Positions 8,181 through 19,427 are shown, counted from the stretch's first letter. The stretch is 36,080 nt of DNA from Tetzosporium hominis (GCF_002265435.1 NZ_NOKQ01000180.1:1-36080); one strand, 5' to 3'. Program-made: numbers and translations. Notes: generated from the sequence alone by a model not told the origin.

Positions 8181-8260
8181 AGAAACTCCGGTAAATGTCA
8201 GCGTGGACGGGGAGGCGTTTTTGGCCTCATCGGCTGCGATGACATTTGGCGTGTGTTTCT
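8181..8260 (+). repeat. 80-nt palindrome P3
   Basis: It runs from AGAAAC to GTTTCT with apex GAGGC-GTTTTTG-GCCTC at 8212-8228 and arms of 31 and 32 nt. It lies 43 bases after P2, and the two share flanks (GCAACTAGACACCGAGAAAA between them), so they form a tandem pair. It is much closer in sequence to P4 near spoVG than to its neighbour P2. Confidence 0.85.
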
Positions 8261-8266
8261 AGGAGG

Positions 8267-8306
8267 CGCAACTAGACACCGAGAAAAGTGAAGCCGACTC
8301 GCCCAG
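8267..8306 (+). repeat. conserved 40-nt linker between palindrome and array
   Basis: It begins CGCAACTAGACACC and ends GACTCGCCCAG. The same 40 nt occur inverted at 35951-35990 with four mismatches. In both places it joins a palindrome to a 21-nt array. Confidence 0.8.
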
Positions 8307-8307
8307 C

Positions 8308-8321
8308 TGAGCGGTCGTTCT
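8308..8321 (+). repeat. 14-nt leader TGAGCGGTCGTTCT before array A
   Basis: The same 14 bases occur at 22567-22580, again right before a 21-nt-period array, although the arrays have different sequences. Confidence 0.7.
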
Positions 8322-8322
8322 T

Positions 8323-8511
8323 CTACCAAAACGAGGATTTATTCGACACAAACCAAGAATTAATCTACCGAAACACAGATTTATTCGACATAAACGAAGA
8401 TTTATTCTACATGGAGAAATTGTATGTACATCAAACAGTGTTTGTTCTGCAAGAAGCATAATTTCTCATGCATCAAGCACAATTTCTTCTACATACAACG
8501 AAATATCATTA
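8323..8511 (+). repeat. 21-nt-period array A (nine units)
   Basis: Nine consecutive 21-nt units start at 8323, 8344, 8365 and so on to 8491. The first four are close to CTACCNAAACNNAGATTTAT plus one T, alternating with starts CGACA; the later ones drift but keep the pattern of an A-rich left half and a T-rich right half. Most units carry (G/T)AC near the start. The spacing stays exactly 21 with no insertions. The array ends about 16 bases before the holB ribosome-binding site, so it also forms the holB upstream region. Confidence 0.85.
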
Positions 8512-8541
8512 ACACAAACCAAAAAGAAGGGGGATTCTGTC

Positions 8542-9543
8542 ATGGACTGGCAAGCAAGTCAGGCACCCGAGCGCCAGCCACGGCTGGTCGCCCAACTAAC
8601 CCGCATGATTCAAAGTGAAAGACTTAGTCACGCCGTATTGTTAACAGGAGAACAAGGCTCCGGAAAAGAAGCGGTCGCGCATTTTTTAATTCAAATGACG
8701 CTTTGTGAAAACCCGCAAAATGTTCCATGTGAAACATGTCGAGCGTGTCGATTGTTGAAATCAGGCAACCATTTGAACGTCCATTCTGTCGTAGCAGATG
8801 GTCAATTCATTAAACGAGAGCAGATTGATCAGCTCATTCACGAACTCAGCAAGACGGCTCGTGAGTCCGGTAGGAAATTTTATATCGTTCACGAAGCGCA
8901 CCGCATGAACGCATCATCGGCTAATGCCCTACTTAAATTTCTTGAAGAACCGACAAGTGATGTCACGGCCATCTTATTGACCAACCAACCCCATGCACTT
9001 CTTCCGACCATTCGCTCCCGGTGTCAACAAATGACCTTGCAGCCCATTCCTTCCCAACAGTTGAAGCAGCAATTGATGGAACGAGACGTAACGGAAAGTA
9101 TGGCGTCGACAATCAGCAAAATGGCCAATTCGGTGGAAGAAGGACTGGCTCTTACAGAAGAAGAGGAGTTTGGACTTGCGAGAAGAGGCGTGTTAAAATT
9201 AATGGAGGCACTGGAACGTGGAACAGCGCATGCGTTCGTCCAAGCACATGAACATGTGATTCCTTTGCTGAAGGATAAAGAAAAAGCAGAGCGCATACTA
9301 GATTTACTGCTTTTTGCATATCGAGATATCGTAGCTTGTAAAGCAAATCCCGGAAGCGACTGTACGTTTCCCGATAAAAAAGCGCTATGGGAGCAAATCG
9401 CTATGCGAAGCACGTTTGAGCAATTGACCTACCAGTTAGAACACATCATGAAAGCCAGACGTCGTCTTCATCAGAATGCGAATCGTACGTTGTTAATGGA
9501 GCAGCTAGTTATAGAGCTGCGGGAGGTTAATGCAGGTGTATAA
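8542..9543 (+). CDS. holB: DNA polymerase III delta' subunit
   Basis: The 333-residue protein is the delta' subunit of the clamp-loader complex, which opens and loads the sliding clamp at the replication fork. It is an AAA+ protein with the P-loop-like GEQGSGKE (36-43), a four-Cys zinc module (Cys55, 63, 66, 69) inserted after it, and the ALLKFLEEP and IRSRCQ segments (sensor and arginine-finger region). AAGGGGG precedes the ATG. It overlaps ricT by 14 bases. With yaaR missing, its upstream region is the 21-nt array, and no clear promoter can be read there. Confidence 0.95.
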   Translation: MDWQASQAPERQPRLVAQLTRMIQSERLSHAVLLTGEQGSGKEAVAHFLIQMTLCENPQNVPCETCRACRLLKSGNHLNVHSVVADGQFIKREQIDQLIHELSKTARESGRKFYIVHEAHRMNASSANALLKFLEEPTSDVTAILLTNQPHALLPTIRSRCQQMTLQPIPSQQLKQQLMERDVTESMASTISKMANSVEEGLALTEEEEFGLARRGVLKLMEALERGTAHAFVQAHEHVIPLLKDKEKAERILDLLLFAYRDIVACKANPGSDCTFPDKKALWEQIAMRSTFEQLTYQLEHIMKARRRLHQNANRTLLMEQLVIELREVNAGV

Positions 9544-10339
9544 AGTAATTGGTGTCCGCTTCAAGAAAGCGGGTAAAATATATTATTTTGATCCAGGTGA
9601 ATTTGTCTGTGAATTAGACGATTACGTGATCGTCGAAACGGCTCGTGGAGTCGAGTTTGGAAAGGTCGTCATTCCTGTGCGTGAAGTGGATGAGAATGAC
9701 GTCGTGCTACCTCTTCGTAAAGTAGTGCGTCCAGCCTCTCAAAAAGACCGTTTGCAAGTGGAAGAAAACAAATCTGAATCACTTCAAGCTTTGGCACTCG
9801 GGGATTCAAAGATTCGAGAACGCCAGCTAGAAATGAAACTGGTAGATGTGGAATTCACATTCGACCGAAACAAGATCATTTTCTATTTCACTGCAGAAGG
9901 TCGTGTTGATTTCCGTGATTTGGTCAAGGATTTGGCGTCTGTTTTCCGCACGCGGATTGAACTGCGTCAAATTGGAGTTCGTGATGAAGCGAAAATGCTC
10001 GGAGGCGTGGGACCTTGTGGTCGATTGCTCTGTTGTTCGACATTTTTAGGTGATTTTGAACCCGTTTCCATTAAGATGGCCAAAGATCAAAACCTGTCAC
10101 TCAACCCATCTAAAATCTCGGGCTTGTGTGGCCGTTTGATGTGCTGTTTGAAATACGAGAACGATGAATACGAAGAGGCTCGTGCTTTGTTGCCGGACCT
10201 TGGTCAAAAAGTGACAACGCCTGAAGGGAAAGGCAAAGTTGTCGGCTTGAATATTTTAGAGCGTATCATGCGTGTCGAATTGTTCGAAGGACAGCGTGTA
10301 CTCGAATATTCCCTAGAAGAACTAGTGCAGCATTCGTAA
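9530..10339 (+). CDS. ricT: RicT (YaaT), PSP1-domain protein
   Basis: The 269-residue PSP1 protein carries the family's Cys-rich core GPCGRLLCCS (161-170) and GLCGRLMCC (198-206), that is Cys163, 168, 169, 200, 205 and 206. In B. subtilis RicT joins RicA and RicF in a complex with iron-sulphur clusters that helps RNase Y mature mRNAs and affects sporulation and competence. The N-terminal sequence VIGVRFKKAGKIYYFDP is very well conserved. It starts inside holB, 14 bases before its stop, which suggests coupled translation. Confidence 0.95.
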   Translation: MQVYKVIGVRFKKAGKIYYFDPGEFVCELDDYVIVETARGVEFGKVVIPVREVDENDVVLPLRKVVRPASQKDRLQVEENKSESLQALALGDSKIRERQLEMKLVDVEFTFDRNKIIFYFTAEGRVDFRDLVKDLASVFRTRIELRQIGVRDEAKMLGGVGPCGRLLCCSTFLGDFEPVSIKMAKDQNLSLNPSKISGLCGRLMCCLKYENDEYEEARALLPDLGQKVTTPEGKGKVVGLNILERIMRVELFEGQRVLEYSLEELVQHS

Positions 10340-10367
10340 CCTGCAGAGATGGATGAGGTGAGTTGTG

Positions 10368-10712
10368 ATGGACCGTAATTTTTTGGAGACGATTGTTGCG
10401 TTTGAAGAACAATTAAAGTCCACGCAAGAGCAGTTTCGGGCTTTGAAAGAGTTTGTTGCCATCATGATGGAGGAGCACCAGACGTTGCAGCAAGAGAATC
10501 ATCACTTGCGTGAGCGTCTTGATGCTATTCATGCAGAAGAGGCAAAGCTCCAGGAGCAGAAGCGACCGACGAAGCGGGACATCGGCGAAGGGTATGACAA
10601 CTTGGCTCGGCTGTATCAGGAAGGGTTCCATGTCTGCCATCCGCAGTTTGGAAGTCCCCGCAAAGAGTTGGATTGCATGTTCTGTTTGGCATTTTTAAAT
10701 AAAGATACGTAA
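10368..10712 (+). CDS. yabA: replication initiation control protein YabA
   Basis: YabA binds DnaA and the sliding clamp DnaN and limits replication initiation in Firmicutes. The 114-residue product has an N-terminal leucine and Glu/Gln-rich coiled coil (about 1-60) for tetramer formation and a C-terminal zinc motif (CHPQFG...DCMFC). The ATG at 10368 was chosen over the GTG three bases before it, because GAGGTG is then eight bases away. It lies 28 bases after ricT and ends before a terminator. Confidence 0.93.
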   Translation: MDRNFLETIVAFEEQLKSTQEQFRALKEFVAIMMEEHQTLQQENHHLRERLDAIHAEEAKLQEQKRPTKRDIGEGYDNLARLYQEGFHVCHPQFGSPRKELDCMFCLAFLNKDT

Positions 10713-10718
10713 TGAGCA

Positions 10719-10748
10719 GCTGATACCGAACTCGGTGTCAGCTTTTTT
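10719..10748 (+). terminator. terminator after yabA
   Basis: The stem GCTGATACCG / CGGTGTCAGC is followed by six T. The next gene starts only 20 bases later, so some read-through is likely. Confidence 0.8.
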
Positions 10749-10768
10749 CAAAGAAAGAGGCGACTGAA

Positions 10769-11515
10769 ATGGATTTACTACGCGATGATGAGAGACTGGA
10801 CTATCTACTGGCGGAAGACCTCCGCATCATACAGAGCCCCTCTGTCTTTTCCTTCTCCTTGGATGCCGTGCTGCTCGCACGCTTTGCATCCATCCCTAAG
10901 ACTCGCGGACAGATTGTAGACCTCTGCACAGGAAACGGAGCCATCCCATTATTTCTAAGTGCGCGTACCAAGGCACCGATCATCGGTGTCGAACTTCAAG
11001 ACCGCTTAGCTGATATGGCGACACGTAGCGTTCAGTACAACGAGCTACAACACCAGATCACTATCCAGCAAGGCGATGTACGCGGTATCGCACGTGAGCT
11101 CGGCTTTGAGAAGTATGACACGGTCACATGCAACCCTCCGTATTTCACTGCAGATGCGGCACAAGACCAGAAACTACTCGAGCATCATGCAATTGCGCGG
11201 CATGAGATCCACTTGACGTTAGAAGAAGCGGTAGCTAATGCCAGTTCGCTTCTGAAGCAAGGTGGGAAAGCAGCGTTTGTGCACCGGCCAGGACGGATGA
11301 TTGAGCTGATCGAAGCGATGAAACGTAACCGCTTGGAGCCGAAGCGCATTCAATTGGTTTATCCGAAAGAAGGTAAGGAAGCGAATACCTTATTAATAGA
11401 AGGTATCAAAGATGGCAAACCGGACGTGAAAATCTTGCCTCCAGTTATCGTCTATCAAGAAAATGGGTCGTACACAGCAGAAATAGAGGAGATTTTATAT
11501 GGAAGTAAAAAATAG
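10769..11515 (+). CDS. yabB: TrmN6-like SAM-dependent tRNA methyltransferase (YabB)
   Basis: This 248-residue class I methyltransferase has the SAM-binding motif [11 protein letters not shown] (50-60), an acidic end of strand 2 (GVELQ) and the NPPY motif (122-125) typical of N6-adenine methylation. The family includes E. coli TrmN6 (YfiC), which modifies A37 of tRNA-Val. That is the likely role by family, not proven. It overlaps the GIY-YIG gene by 17 bases, and the three genes yabB, yazA and rsmI form a tight run. Confidence 0.92.
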   Translation: MDLLRDDERLDYLLAEDLRIIQSPSVFSFSLDAVLLARFASIPKTRGQIVDLCTGNGAIPLFLSARTKAPIIGVELQDRLADMATRSVQYNELQHQITIQQGDVRGIARELGFEKYDTVTCNPPYFTADAAQDQKLLEHHAIARHEIHLTLEEAVANASSLLKQGGKAAFVHRPGRMIELIEAMKRNRLEPKRIQLVYPKEGKEANTLLIEGIKDGKPDVKILPPVIVYQENGSYTAEIEEILYGSKK

Positions 11516-11789
11516 TCATTTTTTCTATGTGTTGCTGTGTAAAGATGAGACTTTCTATGCAGGCTATGCAAAAGATGTGTTGAGTCGATTGAAGGAACAT
11601 AATGAGGGGAAGGGGGCCAAATATACGCGGCCACGTCTCCCAGTAAAGTTAGTCCATTTTGAGCAATTCGAAACACGTTCATTAGCTATGAAACAAGAGT
11701 ATGCGTTCAAACAGCTGACACGTAAGCAAAAAGAGCAGTATTTGGAAAGGATGCGAGCCCATGAAGATCCAATCATCTCATCAATTTGA
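11499..11789 (+). CDS. yazA: GIY-YIG domain protein (YazA/UPF0213)
   Basis: The 96-residue protein is a stand-alone GIY-YIG domain. The first motif is FYVLLC (9-14) and the second YAG (20-22), with the conserved Arg30 and a later Glu in the MKQEYAFK helix. The fold is that of a nuclease, but the cellular role of these small proteins is not known. It overlaps its neighbours on both sides (17 and 29 bases), so its expression is tied to yabB and rsmI. Confidence 0.92.
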   Translation: MEVKNSHFFYVLLCKDETFYAGYAKDVLSRLKEHNEGKGAKYTRPRLPVKLVHFEQFETRSLAMKQEYAFKQLTRKQKEQYLERMRAHEDPIISSI

Positions 11790-12648
11790 GAATTCAAGTT
11801 GTCTTTATTTAGTTGGAACACCAATTGGCAATCTAGAAGACATGACATTTCGAGCCATTCGCATCTTAAAAGAAGTCGATGTGATTGCTGCGGAAGACAC
11901 ACGAAATACGAAGAAGCTTTGTCATTATTTTGAGATTGAAACGCCCTTAGTGAGCTATCATGCCCATAATGAAGAAGCGGGTGGCGTAAAATTAATTCAT
12001 CTCTTAAAAGAAGGGAAATCAGTAGCGCTCGTGAGTGATGCCGGCATGCCGTGTATCTCAGATCCAGGAGATGATCTTGTGCGAAGGGCACTTGCAGAAG
12101 GCTTTGCGGTCGTACCGATTCCTGGAGCCAATGCTGCTTTGACGGCATTGATTGCTTCGGGGATTACTGCACAACCATTCACATTTTACGGATTCTTGCC
12201 ACGCGGCAAAAAGGAGCGTAAAGCGGCACTCGAAGCGTTATTGTCTCGTACGGAAACGACTGTCTTTTATGAAGCACCGCACCGCCTAAAAGAAGTCCTT
12301 GGAGCGATTCGTGATGTGCTTGGTGCAGAGCGTCGCATTGTGTTAGCTCGGGAACTGACAAAGAAATTTGAAGAGTTCATTCGTGGAACTGTAGAAGAAG
12401 CGATCCAGTGGGCGGAGACTAATGAAATTCGTGGAGAGTTTTGCTTAGTGATTGAAGGAACTTCGGAGCAGGTGGTCGAAGAGAATCGATCCGCTGAGTG
12501 GTGGGAAGACCTTGATATCAAGCGCCATGTCGAAACTCTTATGGTGCAACAGGACCTGTCATCGAAGCAGGCAATCAAGGAAGTGGCTACGGCGCGTCAG
12601 CTCAACAAAAGAGACGTTTACGCGGCGTATCATTTAGAAGACGCATAA
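11761..12648 (+). CDS. rsmI: 16S rRNA (cytidine-1402-2'-O)-methyltransferase
   Basis: RsmI adds the ribose methyl group at C1402 of 16S rRNA, in the P-site decoding region. The 295-residue protein shows the tetrapyrrole-methylase fold: LVGTPIGNLEDMTFRA (17-32), AAEDTRNT, and SDAGMPCISDPG, with the later FYGFLPR segment and a C-terminal helical part. AAAGGA is nine bases before the ATG, inside yazA. A strong terminator follows. Confidence 0.95.
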   Translation: MKIQSSHQFENSSCLYLVGTPIGNLEDMTFRAIRILKEVDVIAAEDTRNTKKLCHYFEIETPLVSYHAHNEEAGGVKLIHLLKEGKSVALVSDAGMPCISDPGDDLVRRALAEGFAVVPIPGANAALTALIASGITAQPFTFYGFLPRGKKERKAALEALLSRTETTVFYEAPHRLKEVLGAIRDVLGAERRIVLARELTKKFEEFIRGTVEEAIQWAETNEIRGEFCLVIEGTSEQVVEENRSAEWWEDLDIKRHVETLMVQQDLSSKQAIKEVATARQLNKRDVYAAYHLEDA

Positions 12649-12657
12649 AAAAGAGAG

Positions 12658-12690
12658 AAGCTGCCTTCCGGTGAGGAAAGGCAGCTTTTT
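12658..12690. terminator. two-way terminator between rsmI and abrB
   Basis: The stem AAGCTGCCTT / AAGGCAGCTT is followed by T on the plus strand and preceded by A-rich sequence, so it can end both rsmI (plus) and abrB (minus). Confidence 0.85.
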
Positions 12691-12709
12691 ATAAAAAAGA
12701 GGATTACGC

Positions 12710-12988
12710 TTATTTAGTTAAGTTGGTTTGGATTTCTTTAATTAATTGCTCAGCGCCTTCTGGGCTAAGGATTAATTTTCCGCCAACTAAACGAAGGTTA
12801 TCATCTGATACCTCGCCTGTTACTGCACAAGTCATGTTTGGTAAGTATTTCTTTAAGATGATCTTGTCATCGTCTACATAAATTTCAAGAGCGTCTTTCT
12901 CGGCGATGCCTAATGTGCGGCGAAGCTCGATTGGAATAACAACGCGTCCTAGTTCGTCAACTTTACGTACAATACCTGTAGATTTCAT
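12710..12988 (-). CDS. abrB: transition-state regulator AbrB
   Basis: The 92-residue protein is AbrB: the N-terminal swapped-hairpin DNA-binding domain (TGIVRKVDELGRVVIPIELRR, then DALEIYVDDDKIILKKY) and the usual short C-terminal dimer part with its Cys in MTCAVTG. AbrB represses many post-exponential genes in Bacillales. It keeps the place and orientation seen in B. subtilis, between rsmI and metG. GAGAGGGG lies before the ATG. Its promoter is seen at 13054-13082. Confidence 0.96.
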   Translation of the reverse strand: MKSTGIVRKVDELGRVVIPIELRRTLGIAEKDALEIYVDDDKIILKKYLPNMTCAVTGEVSDDNLRLVGGKLILSPEGAEQLIKEIQTNLTK

Positions 12989-13053
12989 TGGATGGTTCCC
13001 CTCTCGGAATAAAATTCGTCATTTTTCGACAAATGGTTTTGGTTATGGATTTT

Positions 13054-13082
13054 ATCATACCAACAACTCCCAAATACGTCAA
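13054..13082 (-). promoter_or_regulatory. abrB promoter
   Basis: On the minus strand TTGACG (13077-13082), 17 bases and TATGAT (13054-13059) form a good sigma-A promoter. The leader of about 60 bases contains TCGACAAAT (near 13026-13034), a motif that recurs upstream of metG. Confidence 0.75.
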
Positions 13083-13270
13083 TTATGTAAGTTTCGAAAG
13101 ATTCGATAAAAATGGTAATAATATGATATAATTAATTAATGATAATAAAAATATAACGTCAGTTTCATTTAGGTTTCCAAATATGACGCAGAAAGAGCAA
13201 GTTAAGGGGATAAGTGGATTTGTCGAATGATGTTTTCGACATGTCGACAAAAAGAGAATTTCTTCATCAA
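13083..13270. promoter_or_regulatory. AT-rich region between abrB and metG
   Basis: No gene is seen in the gap 12989-13332 apart from the two promoters. It is AT-rich around 13110-13155, with a TATAAT-like stretch without a clear -35. Repeats of TGTCGA/TCGACA lie near 13219-13251 and could be a regulator site. I looked for a T-box leader and saw no convincing antiterminator or T-box sequence. Confidence 0.4.
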
Positions 13271-13299
13271 TTGAATCGACATCCCGATTTCGATACAAT
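13271..13299 (+). promoter_or_regulatory. metG promoter
   Basis: TTGAAT (13271-13276), a 17-base spacer and TACAAT (13294-13299) fit sigma-A. Transcription would begin near 13306, leaving a leader of under 30 bases, too short for a riboswitch. Confidence 0.7.
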
Positions 13300-13317
13300 G
13301 AAGAGTAATGAAACTAG

Positions 13318-15291
<1,974 letters not shown>

Positions 15292-15300
15292 CCAATAAAC

Positions 15301-15331
15301 AAGAGCCTGCCCATCATGAGCAGGCTCTTTT
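15301..15331 (+). terminator. terminator after metG
   Basis: The stem AAGAGCCTGC / GCAGGCTCTT is followed by a short T run. It ends only three bases before the tatD ribosome-binding site. Confidence 0.8.
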
Positions 15332-15347
15332 AAAAGAGGTGGATTCC

Positions 15348-16115
15348 ATGCAATTTATAGATACACATGTGCATTTAAATGCAGATCAATACGATGAAGA
15401 TTTAGAGCAGGTTATTTCGCGTGCACGAGAAAAAGGCGTACAGAAGATGGTGGTCATCGGATTTGATACAAAGACGATCAAGCGTGCCATGGCTCTTGCA
15501 GAAGCAGATCCGGATATTTATGCAGTGGTCGGATGGCATCCGGTAGACGCGGTAGACTGCACGGAAGAAGATTTAAAATGGATCGAAGAACTGGCTGCTC
15601 ATGACAAAGTCGTCGGCATTGGAGAGACAGGTCTCGATTATTACTGGGACAAGTCACCAAAAGACGTACAGCAGGAACTGTTCCGCAAACATATTCGCCT
15701 CGCCCAGCGTGTCAAATTGCCGCTCATTATCCATAACCGGGAAGCGACAGCCGATGTCTTGCGCATCTTGCGGGAAGAAGAAGCGGAACTTACAGGGGGC
15801 ATCATGCATTGCTTCGGTGGAAGTGTCGAGACAGCTCGTGAAGCCATCCGACTGAACTTTATGATCTCACTAGGGGGCCCTGTGACGTTCAAAAATGCGA
15901 AGACACCGAAAGAAGTCGCAAAAGAGATCGAGTTAGAGCATTTATTGATTGAAACGGACGCTCCGTATCTCGCGCCGCACCCATTCCGAGGCAAGCGAAA
16001 CGAGCCCTCTTATGTGCCGCTTGTGGCAGAGGAAATTGCTCGCCTCAAAGAGATTTCAGTGGAAGAGGTCGCGAAGGTTACTACACAAAATGCAAAAAAG
16101 TTTTTCGGAATTTGA
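15348..16115 (+). CDS. tatD: TatD-family metal-dependent hydrolase (YabD)
   Basis: The 255-residue protein is a TatD-type TIM-barrel hydrolase. It has the metal ligands His7 and His9 in FIDTHVHL, the GETGLDYYWD segment, IIHNREA, MHCFGG and ETDAPYLAP near the end. TatD enzymes are DNases or hydrolases that need divalent metal; the cellular substrate of YabD is not certain. The ATG at 15348 was chosen because AGAGGTGG precedes it at the right distance; the in-frame GTG nine bases earlier lies within that site. Confidence 0.93.
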   Translation: MQFIDTHVHLNADQYDEDLEQVISRAREKGVQKMVVIGFDTKTIKRAMALAEADPDIYAVVGWHPVDAVDCTEEDLKWIEELAAHDKVVGIGETGLDYYWDKSPKDVQQELFRKHIRLAQRVKLPLIIHNREATADVLRILREEEAELTGGIMHCFGGSVETAREAIRLNFMISLGGPVTFKNAKTPKEVAKEIELEHLLIETDAPYLAPHPFRGKRNEPSYVPLVAEEIARLKEISVEEVAKVTTQNAKKFFGI

Positions 16116-16124
16116 ATAAAACGT

Positions 16125-16252
16125 GAAAGACGCCTCCATACTGGGTAGCACTACCGGATGACATCATATCGTCATAAAGGTCAGACAATCGCGCTTGACA
16201 AATATCTCGACCTCTAGATATAATCATCCGAGTGAATAAGGAGGCGTTTTTC
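16125..16252 (+). promoter_or_regulatory. 13-bp inverted repeat bracketing the yabE-like promoter and covering its ribosome-binding site
   Basis: GAAAGACGCCTCC (16125-16137) can pair with GGAGGCGTTTTTC (16240-16252), with one G-U pair. The right arm contains the Shine-Dalgarno sequence and ends one base before the GTG start. Transcripts from the local promoter lack the left arm. Confidence 0.55.
16195..16224 (+). promoter_or_regulatory. promoter of the yabE-like gene
   Basis: TTGACA (16195-16200), an 18-base spacer and TATAAT (16219-16224) give two consensus boxes. An inverted repeat ATGAC-N8-GTCAT (16158-16175) lies shortly upstream and could bind a regulator. Confidence 0.85.
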
Positions 16253-17485
16253 GTGTCAAATTTTACCATGAAAAACCTGTTCTCTAACTCATTGAGGAGC
16301 AAGGATACGTGGATGACTATCGTCACTCTACTTGTATTTCTTGCAGTCGTTTCTTTCGTATTATTCGAAGGGACGAAAAAGACGGTTACATTGACTGTCA
16401 ACGGACAACAACAAGAATTAGCAACTCATGCAGATACAGTAGGCGAACTTCTCGAGGAACAAAATATCGAGGTAGCACAAGCCGATCATGTATATCCCTC
16501 ATTGAACACTTCAATTGCTCATGATTTAGCAGTGGAGTGGGAACAGGCACAAACTATTACGATTCGAATCGATGGAAAAACACAAACCATCGACACAACC
16601 GCGGATCGCGTATCAGAAATCTTAGCCCAAGCGGGCGTTGAAGTAACCGAGTATGACCAGATTGCACCTGCCGCAGATGCGGAGGTCGGACAAGAAAATG
16701 AAATTTCGATTGCGAAAGCGTATCAAGTAAAATTGATCGACGGAACTACAGAAAAACTCGTTTGGTCCACTTCGACTACGGTCGCTGACTTTTTAAAACA
16801 ACACAGCATTCATCTTACTAAACTCGACCGAGTCAACTTAGATCCGGATAAGGTGGTGACACCTGACTCTGTGGTTCAAATTACTCGTGTAGAAAAAGTC
16901 ACCGATGTAGTGGAAGAAGACATAGCGTTTAAAACGGAAACTAAAAAAGACGATTCGCTTTTAAAAGGCAAAGAAAAAGTGGTACGTGAAGGGAAACCTG
17001 GAACGTTAGCGAAGAAGATTGAATTTACGAAAGAGAACGGCAAAGTGGTTGCTAAGAAAGTACTTTCAGAAGAAGTCACTGAAAAAGCAACGAACAAGGT
17101 CGTACACGTTGGGACGAAAGTAGTCGTAGCCGCTGCTACGCAGCAGGCGTCTGCTTCTAAACCTGTCTCTCGAAGTTCGTCTTCAGAGCCAGAAGGGCGT
17201 GAATTCTATGTATCGGCTACGGCCTATACAGCTTCTTGTACAGGATGTTCAGGGATTACCGCTACGGGAATCAACTTAAAAGCCAACCCGCATCTAAAAG
17301 TCATTGCAGTAGATCCAAGTGTCATTCCTCTAGGCTCTAAAGTCTGGGTGGAAGGCTACGGCTATGCAATTGCTGGGGATACTGGCGGTGCCATCAAAGG
17401 AAATAAAATCGATGTTTTTGTACCTACAAAAGAACAAGCCTACGCATTCGGACGTAAAACCGTCCGTATCAAAATTATTGAGTAA
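16253..17485 (+). CDS. yabE: YabE/Rpf2-like cell-wall protein (DUF348, G5, 3D domains)
   Basis: The 410-residue protein has one N-terminal membrane anchor (about residues 22-40), then three DUF348 ubiquitin-like repeats (for example TLTVNGQQQELATHADTV), a G5 domain with the typical KTETKKDD...GKPGTL pattern, and a C-terminal 3D domain with the three Asp residues in AVDPSVIPLG, AGDTGG and NKIDVF. This is the layout of B. subtilis YabE and Sps/Rpf-like wall lytic enzymes, acting outside the membrane on peptidoglycan. The start is GTG at 16253, seven bases after GGAGGC; the GTG at 16232 precedes that site and has none of its own. In B. subtilis yabE is also controlled by an antisense RNA; I see no proof of that here. 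Confidence 0.9.
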   Translation: MSNFTMKNLFSNSLRSKDTWMTIVTLLVFLAVVSFVLFEGTKKTVTLTVNGQQQELATHADTVGELLEEQNIEVAQADHVYPSLNTSIAHDLAVEWEQAQTITIRIDGKTQTIDTTADRVSEILAQAGVEVTEYDQIAPAADAEVGQENEISIAKAYQVKLIDGTTEKLVWSTSTTVADFLKQHSIHLTKLDRVNLDPDKVVTPDSVVQITRVEKVTDVVEEDIAFKTETKKDDSLLKGKEKVVREGKPGTLAKKIEFTKENGKVVAKKVLSEEVTEKATNKVVHVGTKVVVAAATQQASASKPVSRSSSSEPEGREFYVSATAYTASCTGCSGITATGINLKANPHLKVIAVDPSVIPLGSKVWVEGYGYAIAGDTGGAIKGNKIDVFVPTKEQAYAFGRKTVRIKIIE

Positions 17486-17492
17486 TATAACC

Positions 17493-17525
17493 AGCTCTTC
17501 CTTGCGATGACAGGGAGAGCTTTTC
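17493..17525 (+). terminator. terminator after the yabE-like gene
   Basis: The stem AGCTCTTCC / GGGAGAGCT is followed by a short T run. rnmV starts 28 bases later. Confidence 0.7.
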
Positions 17526-17552
17526 TGCGTACAATGGAAAGGGGGAAGAAGC

Positions 17553-19006
<1,454 letters not shown>

Positions 19007-19046
19007 TCGTTGACTCGCTTCCCTATCCTTGTTAAAATAATAAATT

Positions 19047-19075
19047 TTGACAATTTCATGACATTGTGATACACT
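19047..19075 (+). promoter_or_regulatory. veg promoter
   Basis: TTGACA (19047-19052), a 17-base spacer and TACACT (19070-19075), preceded by an A/T-rich stretch that could act as an UP element. The B. subtilis veg promoter is also among its strongest sigma-A promoters. Confidence 0.85.
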
Positions 19076-19099
19076 AAATGCCAGTGAGGTGTATGCAGA

Positions 19100-19363
19100 A
19101 TGCCAAAGACATTAGCGGATATCAAGAAATCGTTAGATTGCCATTTAGGCAAACGTTTGCAATTACGTGCCAATGGCGGACGCAAGAAAACGGTTGAACG
19201 CGCAGGAGTATTGCGCGAAACGTACCACGCAGTATTTGTAATTGATCTAGATCAAGAAGAAAACTCGTTCGAGCGCGTTTCGTATAGCTATGCGGACGTC
19301 TTAACGGAAGCTGTAGAAATCTCGATTTATGACGATGCGAACAATCTTGTTGCCGTCAAATAA
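19100..19363 (+). CDS. veg: Veg protein
   Basis: The 87-residue protein matches Veg along its whole length ([30 protein letters not shown] in part, then [25 protein letters not shown]). Veg is a small, highly expressed cytosolic protein of Firmicutes with a KOW/SH3-like fold; it has been tied to biofilm gene control through SinR in B. subtilis, but its direct activity is unclear. GAGGTG precedes the ATG. It forms its own transcription unit between promoter and terminator. The sspF spore gene that usually follows is missing. Confidence 0.94.
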   Translation: MPKTLADIKKSLDCHLGKRLQLRANGGRKKTVERAGVLRETYHAVFVIDLDQEENSFERVSYSYADVLTEAVEISIYDDANNLVAVK

Positions 19364-19394
19364 GATCTTATTCTTTTAGCACTCATACATAAGA

Positions 19395-19427
19395 GTACCT
19401 CTTTCCTACGGAGAGAGGTGCTTTTTT
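19395..19427 (+). terminator. terminator after veg
   Basis: The stem GTACCTCTTTCC / GGAGAGAGGTGC with two G-U pairs is followed by six T. Confidence 0.85.

Noticed and set aside
8259-8459. Minus-strand reading frame of 66 codons with CRINL heptads over array A
   Set aside because: The frame is open only because the period is a multiple of three. There is no ribosome-binding site or family match, and it runs into palindrome P3.
8323-8511. CRISPR array
   Set aside because: The units are contiguous, with no unique spacers between constant repeats. A 21-nt period without a repeat/spacer split, and no cas genes in the window, do not fit.
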